Assembly (NCBI RefSeq): GCF_902168435.1
Contig: NZ_LR656188.1
Coordinates: 1 to 43,279, forward strand
DNA length: 43,279 bases
Reading direction: 5' to 3'
Source of the DNA: Bacillus marasmi
GTDB lineage: Bacteria > Bacillota > Bacilli > Bacillales > Cytobacillaceae
The translations under genes and the position numbers were made by a program. This document shows, piece by piece, positions 1 to 6,807 of this stretch; positions within the stretch are counted from its first letter, which is position 1, and the number at the start of each line of letters is the position of its first letter. The notes under the pieces are model-generated. The model had not been told where the DNA came from. It worked only from the letters and a program-made list of their open reading frames with translations, and made no database searches.

Positions 1-22
1 ACTGGTAACGGCACATAAAAAC
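1..22. other. Left attachment-site end (attP half-arm)
   Basis: Positions 8-22 read ACGGCACATAAAAAC and recur as a perfect inverted copy at 43258-43272. The window begins with AC and ends with AC. Joining the ends gives 15-bp arm, 5 bp, AC, 5 bp, 15-bp arm, an exactly symmetric 42-bp site. Attachment sites of large serine integrases are imperfect dyads around a 2-bp crossover core. I infer that this is the phage half of attL and that base 1 lies at the crossover. The arm overlaps the last bases of the integrase gene, as is usual for such phages. Confidence 0.75.
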
Positions 23-1437
23 TAATAGAATTCGACATCAGTAATCACGACTAACCCTTTACCTTTCTTATTTCTATAATTTTTTGGCTTAGTTGGAGTG
101 ACTACAAAATGAATACGTCGGATAAATCGAGCGATAAAACTTTTCTTTTCATCTCTAGTCAAATAGCTAAAAGTTTGATTAAAAGTAAATACGATTTCTT
201 TTAAGGCTTCAACGTCAATTGGATCGTTATCTTTTAAACCATTTAATTGGCTTTTGACGGATTCGTAAGGTTCTAGCGTTTCATCCATCAGGCTATCGAA
301 TTCTTTATCCATCATCTTCCCAGCAGCCCATGCGCGTTGGTAGTTAGCGCGTATTCTCTCTATTTGCTCGAGTTGTTTCTCTAAAACGGCTTTTTTATCA
401 TCAACTGGATTAGGTTGAGGAATATTTTTAAACTCAACATGCTTCATATACTCGAGCAAAGCATCCGTAAAGCGCTGCTCACCAACACTTATCATTTTAC
501 GGCCTTCTCGCCAGCATTCTTGGCATTTATATATGGATCCTTGATACTCTGATCCGTCTTTTCGTTTTCTTAGGTATCGATTTACTGATAAGATATGACC
601 ACAAGTTGGGCAGTTAAGCACGCCTTGGAACAGGTATTCGTTCTCCACGTCTCGGTTATGGTGTGCAGCTCGGTCATCAAGAACCAACTGCAGCTTTTCA
701 AATTCTTTTTTAGTGATGATACCTGTGTGAGTTCCTTCATAAATCTTATCGTTCCATTTTGTAGCACCGTAAAGCGCAGGATTGCGTAGCACTCGTAACA
801 CGCTGTTCGCTCTCCAATTCCTTTCGCCATTGGTTACATTTAAAAACTCGGCTAAACGGTTTGCAGTCATTCCTGATTTAACCTTGTCTACCATATCAAG
901 AACAATTTCAGCTTTCTCATTAGCGACTAGCTTTTCCTTCTCATCCAAATCAAAACCATACGGAATTGCGCCGACACGTTCTCCTCCAGAAACTTTTTCT
1001 TCGAGAGCCATTTTGACGCGCTCTGAAAGGTTCTCAGCCTCCCATTGAGCGAGTAAAGCAACTAACCCGATGAACATTTTACCCATCGCGCTGGATGTGT
1101 CATATGGTTCAGTCGCTGATCTAAAAGTGCAGCTGTTGTTTTTGAAATCATCTAATAGAGTGTATAAGTCCTTTACTCTCCTGGTCAATCGGTCAAGGCG
1201 GTATACTAGCACGGTTGAGATTAGTTTTTTCTTAACGTCTCCCAGCATTTTTTGCAACTCTGGACGGTTCAAATCCTTTGCAGACACACCCTCATCGATG
1301 TAAAATTTATAATCTGTCCAGCCTAACGCTGTGCAATAGGCAATAAGACGTTCTTTTTGAGCTGGAATAGAATAACCTTCCTTTGCCTGCTCTTGCGTAC
1401 TAACACGGATATAAATTCCGATAGTCATGTTACTCAT
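22..1437 (-). CDS. int: Large serine recombinase (phage integrase)
   Basis: Catalyses integration at an att site and, with a directionality factor, excision. The 471-residue protein has an N-terminal resolvase domain with the nucleophile Ser13 in IRVSTQEQ and the arginine cluster YRLDRLTR (79-86). A recombinase domain follows at about 155-260. The zinc ribbon uses Cys276, Cys279, Cys305 and Cys308, and a Lys/Glu-rich coiled coil spans about 345-400. Size and order match the A118/TP901-1/phiC31 class. The first ATG lies only 1 nt from the AGAGAGG ribosome site; the second ATG (Met4, 1426-1428) has better spacing and may be the true start. The stop is about 20 nt from the inferred att core. Family call is firm; the exact start is not. 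Confidence 0.96.
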   Translation of the reverse strand: MSNMTIGIYIRVSTQEQAKEGYSIPAQKERLIAYCTALGWTDYKFYIDEGVSAKDLNRPELQKMLGDVKKKLISTVLVYRLDRLTRRVKDLYTLLDDFKNNSCTFRSATEPYDTSSAMGKMFIGLVALLAQWEAENLSERVKMALEEKVSGGERVGAIPYGFDLDEKEKLVANEKAEIVLDMVDKVKSGMTANRLAEFLNVTNGERNWRANSVLRVLRNPALYGATKWNDKIYEGTHTGIITKKEFEKLQLVLDDRAAHHNRDVENEYLFQGVLNCPTCGHILSVNRYLRKRKDGSEYQGSIYKCQECWREGRKMISVGEQRFTDALLEYMKHVEFKNIPQPNPVDDKKAVLEKQLEQIERIRANYQRAWAAGKMMDKEFDSLMDETLEPYESVKSQLNGLKDNDPIDVEALKEIVFTFNQTFSYLTRDEKKSFIARFIRRIHFVVTPTKPKNYRNKKGKGLVVITDVEFY

Positions 1438-1445
1438 CCTCTCTA

Positions 1446-1474
1446 TAAAAACAGAGTGAGCCGTCGCCCACTCC
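1446..1474 (-). terminator. Terminator between repressor and integrase genes
   Basis: On the minus strand, GAGTGGGC pairs with GCTCACTC (one G-T wobble) around the loop GACG, followed by TGTTTTTAT. The T-run ends just before the integrase ribosome site. Repressor transcripts should therefore mostly stop before int, so int either has its own promoter or depends on readthrough. Confidence 0.7.
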
Positions 1475-1491
1475 GATGATTAAACACCTAG

Positions 1492-2103
1492 CTAGAAATT
1501 TAATACAACTTTTTTCAACTTTCCGATTATCTTAATCCGTTTATTTTGACCCGGTATGTAAGAAATCGGGGGATATTTAGAATTCTCAGATTGGAGAATA
1601 ACGGAATCATCCTGTTTAAATACTCTTTTCAATACAGCCGTATCATCTACCGCAACGGCTGCAATCTCTCCATTTTCTACTTCGTCTTGTTTTCTTATCA
1701 GAAGCAGATCGCCTTCGTGTATTCTCGCACCAATCATACTGTCACCTTTAGCAGTCATGTAAAAATACTCTCCGCCATTTAACCAATCTTTTGGTGTGGC
1801 TTCGAATGATTCTGGCGCATCATATACGAGCACACCGTTACCGCAACTGATGTTTCCATACACAGGTAGTAACTCCATGTCAGATGATTCTCCAATATCA
1901 TCCACATCTAATAGGTATGTAACAGGAACATCCCACATTTCGGCCATAACCACTATTTTATCCATTAAGGGTTTGTTAGCATTTCTCTCCCAGGCAGAAA
2001 CGGCTGTAGGTCTAACATCAAGTTTCTTTGCTAGATCCTCTTGCGTTAACTTATGTTTTTTACGCAAGTCCTTTATTTTATCCCCGATTTTCATTTTTCT
2101 CAC
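1492..2103 (-). CDS. CI/LexA-type phage repressor (HTH + S24 autoprotease)
   Basis: Maintains lysogeny by binding the operators in the divergent intergenic region, and is inactivated by RecA-stimulated self-cleavage. Residues 5-60 form an XRE helix-turn-helix (LTQEDLAKKLDVRPTAVSAW). The C-terminal half is an S24 peptidase-like domain with a Cys87-Gly88 cleavage site in NISCGNG, nucleophile Ser122 in AKGDSMIG and general base Lys159 in AVLKRV. The protein has 203 residues, normal for the family. The start is supported by GAGGTGAG upstream. It is divergent from the Cro-like gene. All catalytic residues are present, so SOS induction of the prophage is expected. Confidence 0.95.
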   Translation of the reverse strand: MRKMKIGDKIKDLRKKHKLTQEDLAKKLDVRPTAVSAWERNANKPLMDKIVVMAEMWDVPVTYLLDVDDIGESSDMELLPVYGNISCGNGVLVYDAPESFEATPKDWLNGGEYFYMTAKGDSMIGARIHEGDLLLIRKQDEVENGEIAAVAVDDTAVLKRVFKQDDSVILQSENSKYPPISYIPGQNKRIKIIGKLKKVVLNF

Positions 2104-2121
2104 CTCGTTTCTTTATAACTC

Positions 2122-2150
2122 ATTATAATTATATACTGTAAATTTGTACA
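2122..2150 (-). promoter_or_regulatory. Repressor promoter
   Basis: On the minus strand, -35 TGTACA (2145-2150), a 17-nt spacer and a perfect -10 TATAAT (2122-2127) precede the repressor gene. The -35 overlaps the first operator (2147-2161), so the repressor can control its own synthesis. The -35 matches consensus at 4 of 6 positions. Confidence 0.6.
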
Positions 2151-2232
2151 GGTTTTCTGTATTAAAAAATAATAAATTTTAATTAATTACAGAAAATCTG
2201 TATTTTTCTATTGAAACTACAGAAACTCTGTA
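2147..2232. promoter_or_regulatory. Three operators of the lysogeny switch
   Basis: Three 15-bp dyads fit TACAGR-N3-TCTGTA: TACAGGTTTTCTGTA at 2147-2161, TACAGAAAATCTGTA at 2188-2202 and TACAGAAACTCTGTA at 2218-2232. Centres are 41 and 30 bp apart. The first covers the repressor -35 and the third fills the spacer of the Cro-side promoter. They are the likely binding sites of the CI-like and Cro-like proteins. An outward-facing half site CTGTA lies at 2136-2140. Confidence 0.85.
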
Positions 2233-2239
2233 GTAAAGT
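2211..2239 (+). promoter_or_regulatory. Early lytic promoter
   Basis: TTGAAA at 2211-2216, a 17-nt spacer and TAAAGT at 2234-2239 precede the Cro-like gene. The operator at 2218-2232 fits inside the spacer, so bound repressor would block RNA polymerase. It probably drives the whole early region. Confidence 0.65.
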
Positions 2240-2262
2240 AGTTAACAGAAGGAGGTGAGCTT

Positions 2263-2478
2263 GTGAAATACACCATTGAGCAAGCTAGAATTTTAGGGGG
2301 CTTCACACAAGTTGAAATGGCAAAAAGACTTGGTATGTCAGAGAAAACATACATCCAATATGAAAAATACCGAAAAATATTTCGCATGGATACAGCTTTG
2401 AAATTTGTAACACTAACTAAGGTTAATGCGGGCGACATCATTTTTTTTAAAGGCCAACTACAGAGAATCTGTAGTTGA
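2263..2478 (+). CDS. Cro-like HTH regulator
   Basis: A 71-residue XRE-type DNA-binding protein: the helix-turn-helix is TQVEMAKRLGMSEKTYIQYE at about 15-34. It has only the DNA-binding part and no protease domain, and is divergent from the CI-like repressor, the standard arrangement for a Cro counterpart. GTG start at 2263 with GGAGGTG 5 nt upstream. The last codons overlap a fourth operator copy (2459-2473). Inferred role is to repress the lysogenic promoter during lytic growth. Confidence 0.8.
   Translation: MKYTIEQARILGGFTQVEMAKRLGMSEKTYIQYEKYRKIFRMDTALKFVTLTKVNAGDIIFFKGQLQRICS
2459..2473. promoter_or_regulatory. Fourth, intragenic operator copy
   Basis: TACAGAGAATCTGTA matches the three intergenic operators; the dyad extends to 17 bp with flanking C and G (2458-2474). 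It lies in the 3' end of the Cro-like gene and directly upstream of the next start codon, about 240 bp beyond the others. It could serve DNA looping, roadblock repression or translation control. Confidence 0.8.
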
Positions 2479-2663
2479 TGGTGCGGGATATGGAAAACAT
2501 TTCAATAGAAAAGGTGGAAATATCGCTCCCGGATATCAGTAAGGATACCTGGGGGGAGATGGAGCAATTCTTTCTAAAGACTTCCATCCCTCGAATCCTT
2601 GCTGAAATGAATAAGAAAGAGGGTAGTAAAAATGGATGGCAAATACTTAGCAACAAATCTTGA
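2478..2663 (+). CDS. Small early protein of unknown function
   Basis: A 61-residue product, not recognised. The ATG overlaps the stop of the Cro-like gene (TGATG), suggesting coupled translation; an upstream in-frame TTG at 2475 and ATG at 2493 are alternatives. The middle (KDTWGEMEQFFLKTSIPRI) looks helical. It overlaps the next gene by 32 nt. No strong ribosome site is visible, and an operator dyad lies directly upstream. By position, one of the candidates for the integrase directionality factor, but nothing in the sequence proves this. Confidence 0.6.
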   Translation: MVRDMENISIEKVEISLPDISKDTWGEMEQFFLKTSIPRILAEMNKKEGSKNGWQILSNKS

Positions 2664-2988
2664 ACCACTAAAGTCTATTGGGGATCGAAAGTTATTCGAG
2701 GAGATTATCGAGTTCATGACGTCCCGTGAAAATAGGGCGCCTAAATTAATTGCGTATTCAATTCAAGGAATAGATGAAAATATCGTTACTGTTGATTGTC
2801 TCTTCGAACGCCACCATAAAGAAATTAACCTTAAAACCTTGTATTTCAGAACTTTTGAATATTTCCGTGTTACTGAAGATATTTATGATGTTTCAAAAAG
2901 ATCAATCGAATACGGTATTGGATTTTCTGAATACCATTTAGATTCCTTTGTGGACCTTAGAAACTTTTATTTGGAAAGCAAAAACTAA
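2632..2988 (+). CDS. Early phage protein of unknown function
   Basis: 118 residues, soluble, mixed alpha/beta composition, acidic; not recognised. ATG with AGAGGG about 8 nt upstream, inside the end of the preceding gene. Followed at once by a small stem-loop with a T-rich tail. Codon use and spacing fit the early operon. Confidence 0.75.
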   Translation: MDGKYLATNLEPLKSIGDRKLFEEIIEFMTSRENRAPKLIAYSIQGIDENIVTVDCLFERHHKEINLKTLYFRTFEYFRVTEDIYDVSKRSIEYGIGFSEYHLDSFVDLRNFYLESKN

Positions 2989-3010
2989 GCCTAAACGGCT
3001 TTCTCTTTTT
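2987..3010 (+). terminator. Weak terminator-like hairpin
   Basis: AAGCC-TAAAC-GGCTT followed by TCTCTTTTT. The stem is only 5 bp, so it is probably leaky and may only reduce early transcription. Confidence 0.4.
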
Positions 3011-3066
3011 GGCACCTTGGCGAAACTTGATGAAAGATTTAATGAATATTTCTAGGAGGTGGACCT

Positions 3067-3249
3067 GTGGGAGAAGGCATTTCAATCAGTGAAATGAAAG
3101 CAAAGTATCCCGTCTATAAAAATATACCTGATGATCAATTCAAGGTTATTGATGGGAAATTGATGCTTTCAAGAAAAGGACTGATTCAACTAGCTTTTCA
3201 GTTAAAAAACAAAGTGCTTTACCAATTAGCAAACGGGGGCTGGGAATAA
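3067..3249 (+). CDS. Small early protein of unknown function
   Basis: 60 residues, basic at the C-terminus, not recognised. GTG start with a strong AGGAGGTGG ribosome site at 3054-3062. Contains ISEMKAKYPVYKNIPDD and SRKGLIQLAFQLKN, which look like helices and could form a small DNA- or protein-binding fold. Stop overlaps the start of a tiny membrane peptide. It is another possible directionality factor or antirepressor by size and place only. Confidence 0.65.
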   Translation: MGEGISISEMKAKYPVYKNIPDDQFKVIDGKLMLSRKGLIQLAFQLKNKVLYQLANGGWE

Positions 3250-3335
3250 TGGGTTACCTTTTTATGCTTTGCATCTTGTTTGTTCTATCAGTACCTGCTC
3301 TAGTAATCTCAAAAATTACTGGGTTCATGGATTAA
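3249..3335 (+). CDS. Tiny membrane peptide
   Basis: 28 residues, translationally coupled (TAATG) to the preceding gene. Residues 3-22 (YLFMLCILFVLSVPALVISK) form one hydrophobic span. No known family. Too short to be sure it is made, but the overlapping start and the clean membrane segment argue for a real product. Confidence 0.45.
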   Translation: MGYLFMLCILFVLSVPALVISKITGFMD

Positions 3336-3368
3336 TTGAAACCAATTGCGACATAAGGAAGTGGAGAA

Positions 3369-3617
3369 ATGGATAAAGAACTAAGCTGGTCAAATGGTCA
3401 AGAGTGGGGAAAGATTTATTGTCCTATGCTTGACGAAGAAGTAATGACATATTGGAAGATTGGAACTCCTTGTTACGACACATATACCAACCCTTTCGTT
3501 AATGAAGATGGTGAAATTTACTGTTATCGATATGACCACGACGAAGGATATTGGCACGAAGATGATACCTATTGGTTAGGGACATATAACGGAATTGATA
3601 CTTGTAAGTTCGGTTGA
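3369..3617 (+). CDS. Small acidic protein of unknown function
   Basis: 82 residues, very acidic and rich in Tyr/Trp (YRYDHDEGYWHEDDTYW), with four Cys residues. No family recognised. ATG follows GTGGAG at a good distance. Acidic, aromatic small early phage proteins can act as DNA mimics or host takeover factors, but here that is only a possibility. Confidence 0.65.
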   Translation: MDKELSWSNGQEWGKIYCPMLDEEVMTYWKIGTPCYDTYTNPFVNEDGEIYCYRYDHDEGYWHEDDTYWLGTYNGIDTCKFG

Positions 3618-3647
3618 AACAAAATGCGAAGTAGAGGTGGTTAAAAG

Positions 3648-3851
3648 ATGGGTGAATTTATTTCAGATAAATTGATTGAAATGGGATTACAACAAAAAAT
3701 AAAGCACCTAGAGAACAAAGTAGAACGTTACGAATCAGCATTAAAAACCATTATTGAATTAACTAGTTGTGATGATACATGGGATTTCGCAAACAGAACT
3801 TTAGAAGGAAAACAAAGGCTTGAACTACCTTACAGATTTAATAGAGTTTAG
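3648..3851 (+). CDS. Small coiled-coil protein of unknown function
   Basis: 67 residues. Residues 16-42 (KIKHLENKVERYESALKTII) show a heptad pattern; the rest is polar. ATG after AGAGGTGG. Not recognised. Confidence 0.6.
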   Translation: MGEFISDKLIEMGLQQKIKHLENKVERYESALKTIIELTSCDDTWDFANRTLEGKQRLELPYRFNRV

Positions 3852-3895
3852 TTCACATTCCGATAACAATTAGTGCTTGAAGGGAGGTGAGAAAA

Positions 3896-4213
3896 GTGAG
3901 TGAGATCAAACTTAAATCCCCTGAGGATATGCGTAAATTAAGCGACGTAGGTATTGAATTTTATAAGCAATCCGTTTTATCAGGAGACACATTAAAAAAT
4001 ATCGTGAAACAAATCGAGAAGGCAGCGTTAGAAGGTTACTCCGGGTGGCAGCAAACAATAACAGCAGCTAGTGATTTAAGAGAACTGAAGGTTATTCGAG
4101 ATTATTTTGTATCAAAAGGCTTCTATTGCGATTTTGAAACTGAAACGCATAAGTCACTTGTGGGTTGGTACAAAGTGGAAAAATTCGTTGTAGATTGGAA
4201 AGAGAAAAAATAA
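3896..4213 (+). CDS. Early phage protein of unknown function
   Basis: GTG at 3896 is chosen because GGAGGTG at 3883-3889 lies 6 nt upstream; an in-frame GTG at 3887 is part of that ribosome site. The product has 105 residues, charged and helical, with a C-terminal aromatic stretch (HKSLVGWYKVEKFVVDW). It matches no family I know. It ends just before the replication module and is followed by a 74-nt gap with no gene. Confidence 0.7.
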   Translation: MSEIKLKSPEDMRKLSDVGIEFYKQSVLSGDTLKNIVKQIEKAALEGYSGWQQTITAASDLRELKVIRDYFVSKGFYCDFETETHKSLVGWYKVEKFVVDWKEKK

Positions 4214-4287
4214 GACCCGTGCTACCAACACGAGCCGTGAAACAAACTTATCACTGTTATTTTACCAATTTAGGAGGCTACTTATCA

Positions 4288-4728
4288 ATGAATATCACAG
4301 TAAATATAAACGCGCCTGAGCTAGCTGGCGCCATCCAAGCACTTGCAGAGGCATTAAAAGGCGGGCAAGCATCAAGCTTTATTGCTGAGAAGGTTGCTCA
4401 AGAACCAGTTGTGGCACATCAGCCTGTAGTTCAGACACCAATTGCACCACCTGTTCAAGCAGTACCAGTTCAACAAGCTCCTGTTGCGCCACCTGTTCAA
4501 GCCGTGCCAGTTCAGCAACAGGCAACGCCCCAAGCTGTACCAACATCAGCACCTACTTACAGCATGGAGCAAATCGCGGTAGCTGCCACACAGTTAGTGG
4601 ATGCTGGCAAACGCGAAGATCTTGTTCAATTACTTCAAGCATTTGGCGCAGCTGCTCTAATGCAATTGCCAAAAGAGCAATACGGAGCATTCGCTACCAA
4701 GCTTCGTGAGATGGGGGCGAAAATATAG
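4288..4728 (+). CDS. Pro/Gln-rich phage protein heading the replication operon
   Basis: 146 residues; ATG 4288 follows TAGGAGG. Three parts are visible: an N-terminal segment beginning MNITVNINAPELAGAIQALA, a Pro/Gln/Val linker at about 45-95 containing two copies of APPVQAVPVQQ, and a helical C-terminal segment (YSMEQIAVAATQLVDAGKRE onward). The C-terminal part resembles a short helical interaction domain. Found directly upstream of DUF2800 and coupled to it (TAG overlaps GTG). Likely an accessory replication or recombination protein; function unknown. Confidence 0.75.
   Translation: MNITVNINAPELAGAIQALAEALKGGQASSFIAEKVAQEPVVAHQPVVQTPIAPPVQAVPVQQAPVAPPVQAVPVQQQATPQAVPTSAPTYSMEQIAVAATQLVDAGKREDLVQLLQAFGAAALMQLPKEQYGAFATKLREMGAKI
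4444..4518 (+). repeat. In-gene 42-nt repeat coding for PPVQAVPVQQ
   Basis: Two copies of about 33 nt, 4444-4476 and 4486-4518, differ at a few third positions. They code for the repeated linker of the Pro/Gln-rich protein. The drift at silent sites suggests that the peptide, not the DNA, is kept. Confidence 0.7.
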
Positions 4729-5900
4729 TGACCAAAGAAATCGCACACGCTGAGCGTGCCCATGCACTATTATCAGCAAGTGCTTCACATAGATGGTTAA
4801 CTTGTACCCCTTCGGTACGGTTAGAGGAACAGTTTCCGGATACAACAAGCACTTTCGCAGAAGAAGGCACACTGGCCCATGAAATTGCAGAATTGAAACT
4901 TAGAAAACACTTCACCGAGCCTATGAGTCAGCGCACATTTAACACTCGCTTAAACAAAATGAAAAAGCATGAGTTATACCAGGATGAAATGCTCAAGCAC
5001 ACAGACACCTATCTAGAATATCTGCAAGGGCTCACATTAAGTCTTTCATCTGCTCCCTATGTAGCAGTGGAAAAACGATTGAATTACAGCACGTATGCAC
5101 CGGAAGGCTTTGGTACGGTGGATTGCATTATCATTGGTGGAAACACTTTATACATTAATGATTTTAAGTACGGGAAGGGTGTTCCGGTAAGTGCGGAGGA
5201 CAATCCACAGATGAAGCTTTATGCACTTGGAGCTTACCTGGAATATAGCCTGCTGTATCTAATCGATACTATTCATCTTGCTATTATCCAACCAAGATTG
5301 GACAGCATCTCAGAATACACTTTGTCCATATCTGACCTGTTGGCTTGGGGCGAGGAGATTAAACCAATCGCCATGCGAGCATATAACGGTGATGGTGACT
5401 TCGTTCCTGGTGAACATTGCAAGTTTTGCAAAGCGAAAGCACAATGTCGAGCACGTGCTGACCAATATACTGCTTTGGCTGATTTCACAAGCTTGAAACC
5501 GCCTTTGCTATCAGATGAAGAAGTCGGGCAAATGCTCGAGAAAGGGGCTTACATCGAAGCATGGCTTAGTGCTTTGAAGGACTATGCCCTTGCGGAGTGC
5601 TTGAAAGGTAATGAGATTCCTGGCTGGAAGGCTGTTGAAGGTCGTGGATCTCGCTCATATAAGAATATCGATGAAGCCTTTAAACATCTTCAGGAAAACA
5701 ATATCGCTGAAACGATGCTTTATGAACGGGTGCCATTAACCGTTGCGAAGCTTGAGAAACAACTTGGTAAAGCAGAGTTTAGAAGTTTGCTAGAAGAGCC
5801 AGGGCTTGTTGTTAAGACATCCGGTAAGCCTACACTTGCACCTATTGGTGATAAACGTCAGGCGATTAGCAAGCCTGATGCAGCGAGTGATTTCGCGTGA
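4728..5900 (+). CDS. DUF2800 family Cas4/RecB-like nuclease
   Basis: A 390-residue PD-(D/E)XK nuclease-like protein found in phage replication modules. It starts with the family signature HALLSASASHRWLTCTPS. Nuclease motifs follow: Asp132 in FGTVDCII, Asp145-x-Lys147 in INDFKYGKG and Gln161 in QMKLYALG. Cys26 plus Cys231, Cys234 and Cys240 (HCKFCKAKAQC) are placed like the one-plus-three cysteines that hold the Fe-S cluster in Cas4 and AddB. GTG start overlaps the preceding stop; GGGGGCG lies upstream. Known of the family: it travels with DUF2815 and PolA. Inferred role: DNA end processing in replication or recombination. Confidence 0.88.
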   Translation: MTKEIAHAERAHALLSASASHRWLTCTPSVRLEEQFPDTTSTFAEEGTLAHEIAELKLRKHFTEPMSQRTFNTRLNKMKKHELYQDEMLKHTDTYLEYLQGLTLSLSSAPYVAVEKRLNYSTYAPEGFGTVDCIIIGGNTLYINDFKYGKGVPVSAEDNPQMKLYALGAYLEYSLLYLIDTIHLAIIQPRLDSISEYTLSISDLLAWGEEIKPIAMRAYNGDGDFVPGEHCKFCKAKAQCRARADQYTALADFTSLKPPLLSDEEVGQMLEKGAYIEAWLSALKDYALAECLKGNEIPGWKAVEGRGSRSYKNIDEAFKHLQENNIAETMLYERVPLTVAKLEKQLGKAEFRSLLEEPGLVVKTSGKPTLAPIGDKRQAISKPDAASDFA

Positions 5901-6058
5901 AAAACATTGCCTTAGATATCCTTAGAGATGAGGCAAAAGAAATCAGGGAAGCAATGATAAAGGAAACAAATTATGAAACTCGTAGAGAGCTGAGCAGAAG
6001 ACTATTTATTTTATCAAGTAAAATTCAACAAATGATTAATAAAGGAGAAGTGAAATAA
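5897..6058 (+). CDS. Small helical protein between DUF2800 and DUF2815
   Basis: 53 residues (MKNIALDILRDEAKEIREAM onward), strongly charged and helical. GTG at 5897 overlaps the DUF2800 stop and its TAA overlaps the ATG of DUF2815, so all three genes are coupled with no gap. No family recognised. The tight packing supports a real gene that may modulate its neighbours. Confidence 0.65.
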   Translation: MKNIALDILRDEAKEIREAMIKETNYETRRELSRRLFILSSKIQQMINKGEVK

Positions 6059-6807
6059 TGTCAAATCAACAAAATCCAACTCGTATCGTAACAGGTGAAG
6101 TTCGTTTCAGCTATGTAAATCTATTAAAACCTCGCGAAAACCAATATGGCGGAGAGCCAAAATACAGCGTAACTATTCTCGTTCCTAAATCTGATGTAGC
6201 TACTAAACAACGCATTGATGCAGCTATCGAAGCAGCTAAACAAAATGGTAAATCAAAATGCTGGAACGGGGTTATCCCTCCAATGGTTGCTATTCCAGTT
6301 TATGACGGTGACGGTGTGAAGCCTTCTGATGGAATGCCATTCGGTGAAGAATGCAAGGGGCATTGGGTATTCTCTGCATCTTCTAAAGTAGATCAACCGC
6401 CTAAGATTGTAGATGCTAACTTAAACCCAATCATGGATCCTACTGAAGTTTATTCCGGTATGTATGGCCGTATTGCCGTGAACTTTGCTCCATATGCTCA
6501 AGCAGGGAAAAAAGGGGTAGGTTGCTATTTATCAACTAACGTTCAAAAAACTCGCGATGGTGAGCCATTAGGTTCTGCTGCACCAGCTGCAAATGAAGAT
6601 TTCGGAGGAGCACCTGCACCACAACCAACTTATCAACAACCGCAATACCAACAGCCTAATGTTCAAATGCCTTACGGCATGCAACCAGCACCGACTCAAC
6701 CGATGCAACCGATGCAACAGCCGACACAACCACAGATTCAACCTCAGCAACCACAACAGTTTGACCCTATCACTGGGCAGCCAATTGGTGGCGTGTACGG
6801 GATATGA
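6058..6807 (+). CDS. DUF2815 single-stranded DNA-binding protein
   Basis: 249 residues. The N-terminal 180 residues carry the family pattern (TRIVTGEVRFSYVNLLKP, PKYSVTILVPKSD, GRIAVNFAPYA). DUF2815 proteins are regarded as phage ssDNA-binding proteins of the OB-fold/gp2.5 type. The last 60 residues are a Pro/Gln/Met-rich tail ending GGVYGI, comparable in place to the flexible tails of SSBs that bind partners. AAAGGAGAAG ribosome site; stop overlaps the polymerase start. Likely coats DNA for the adjacent polymerase and primase-helicase. Confidence 0.85.
   Translation: MSNQQNPTRIVTGEVRFSYVNLLKPRENQYGGEPKYSVTILVPKSDVATKQRIDAAIEAAKQNGKSKCWNGVIPPMVAIPVYDGDGVKPSDGMPFGEECKGHWVFSASSKVDQPPKIVDANLNPIMDPTEVYSGMYGRIAVNFAPYAQAGKKGVGCYLSTNVQKTRDGEPLGSAAPAANEDFGGAPAPQPTYQQPQYQQPNVQMPYGMQPAPTQPMQPMQQPTQPQIQPQQPQQFDPITGQPIGGVYGI

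Noticed and set aside
4214-4240. CGTG/CACG hairpins after the gene ending at 4213
   Set aside because: Stems of 4 bp that compete with each other and have no T-run; not a convincing terminator.
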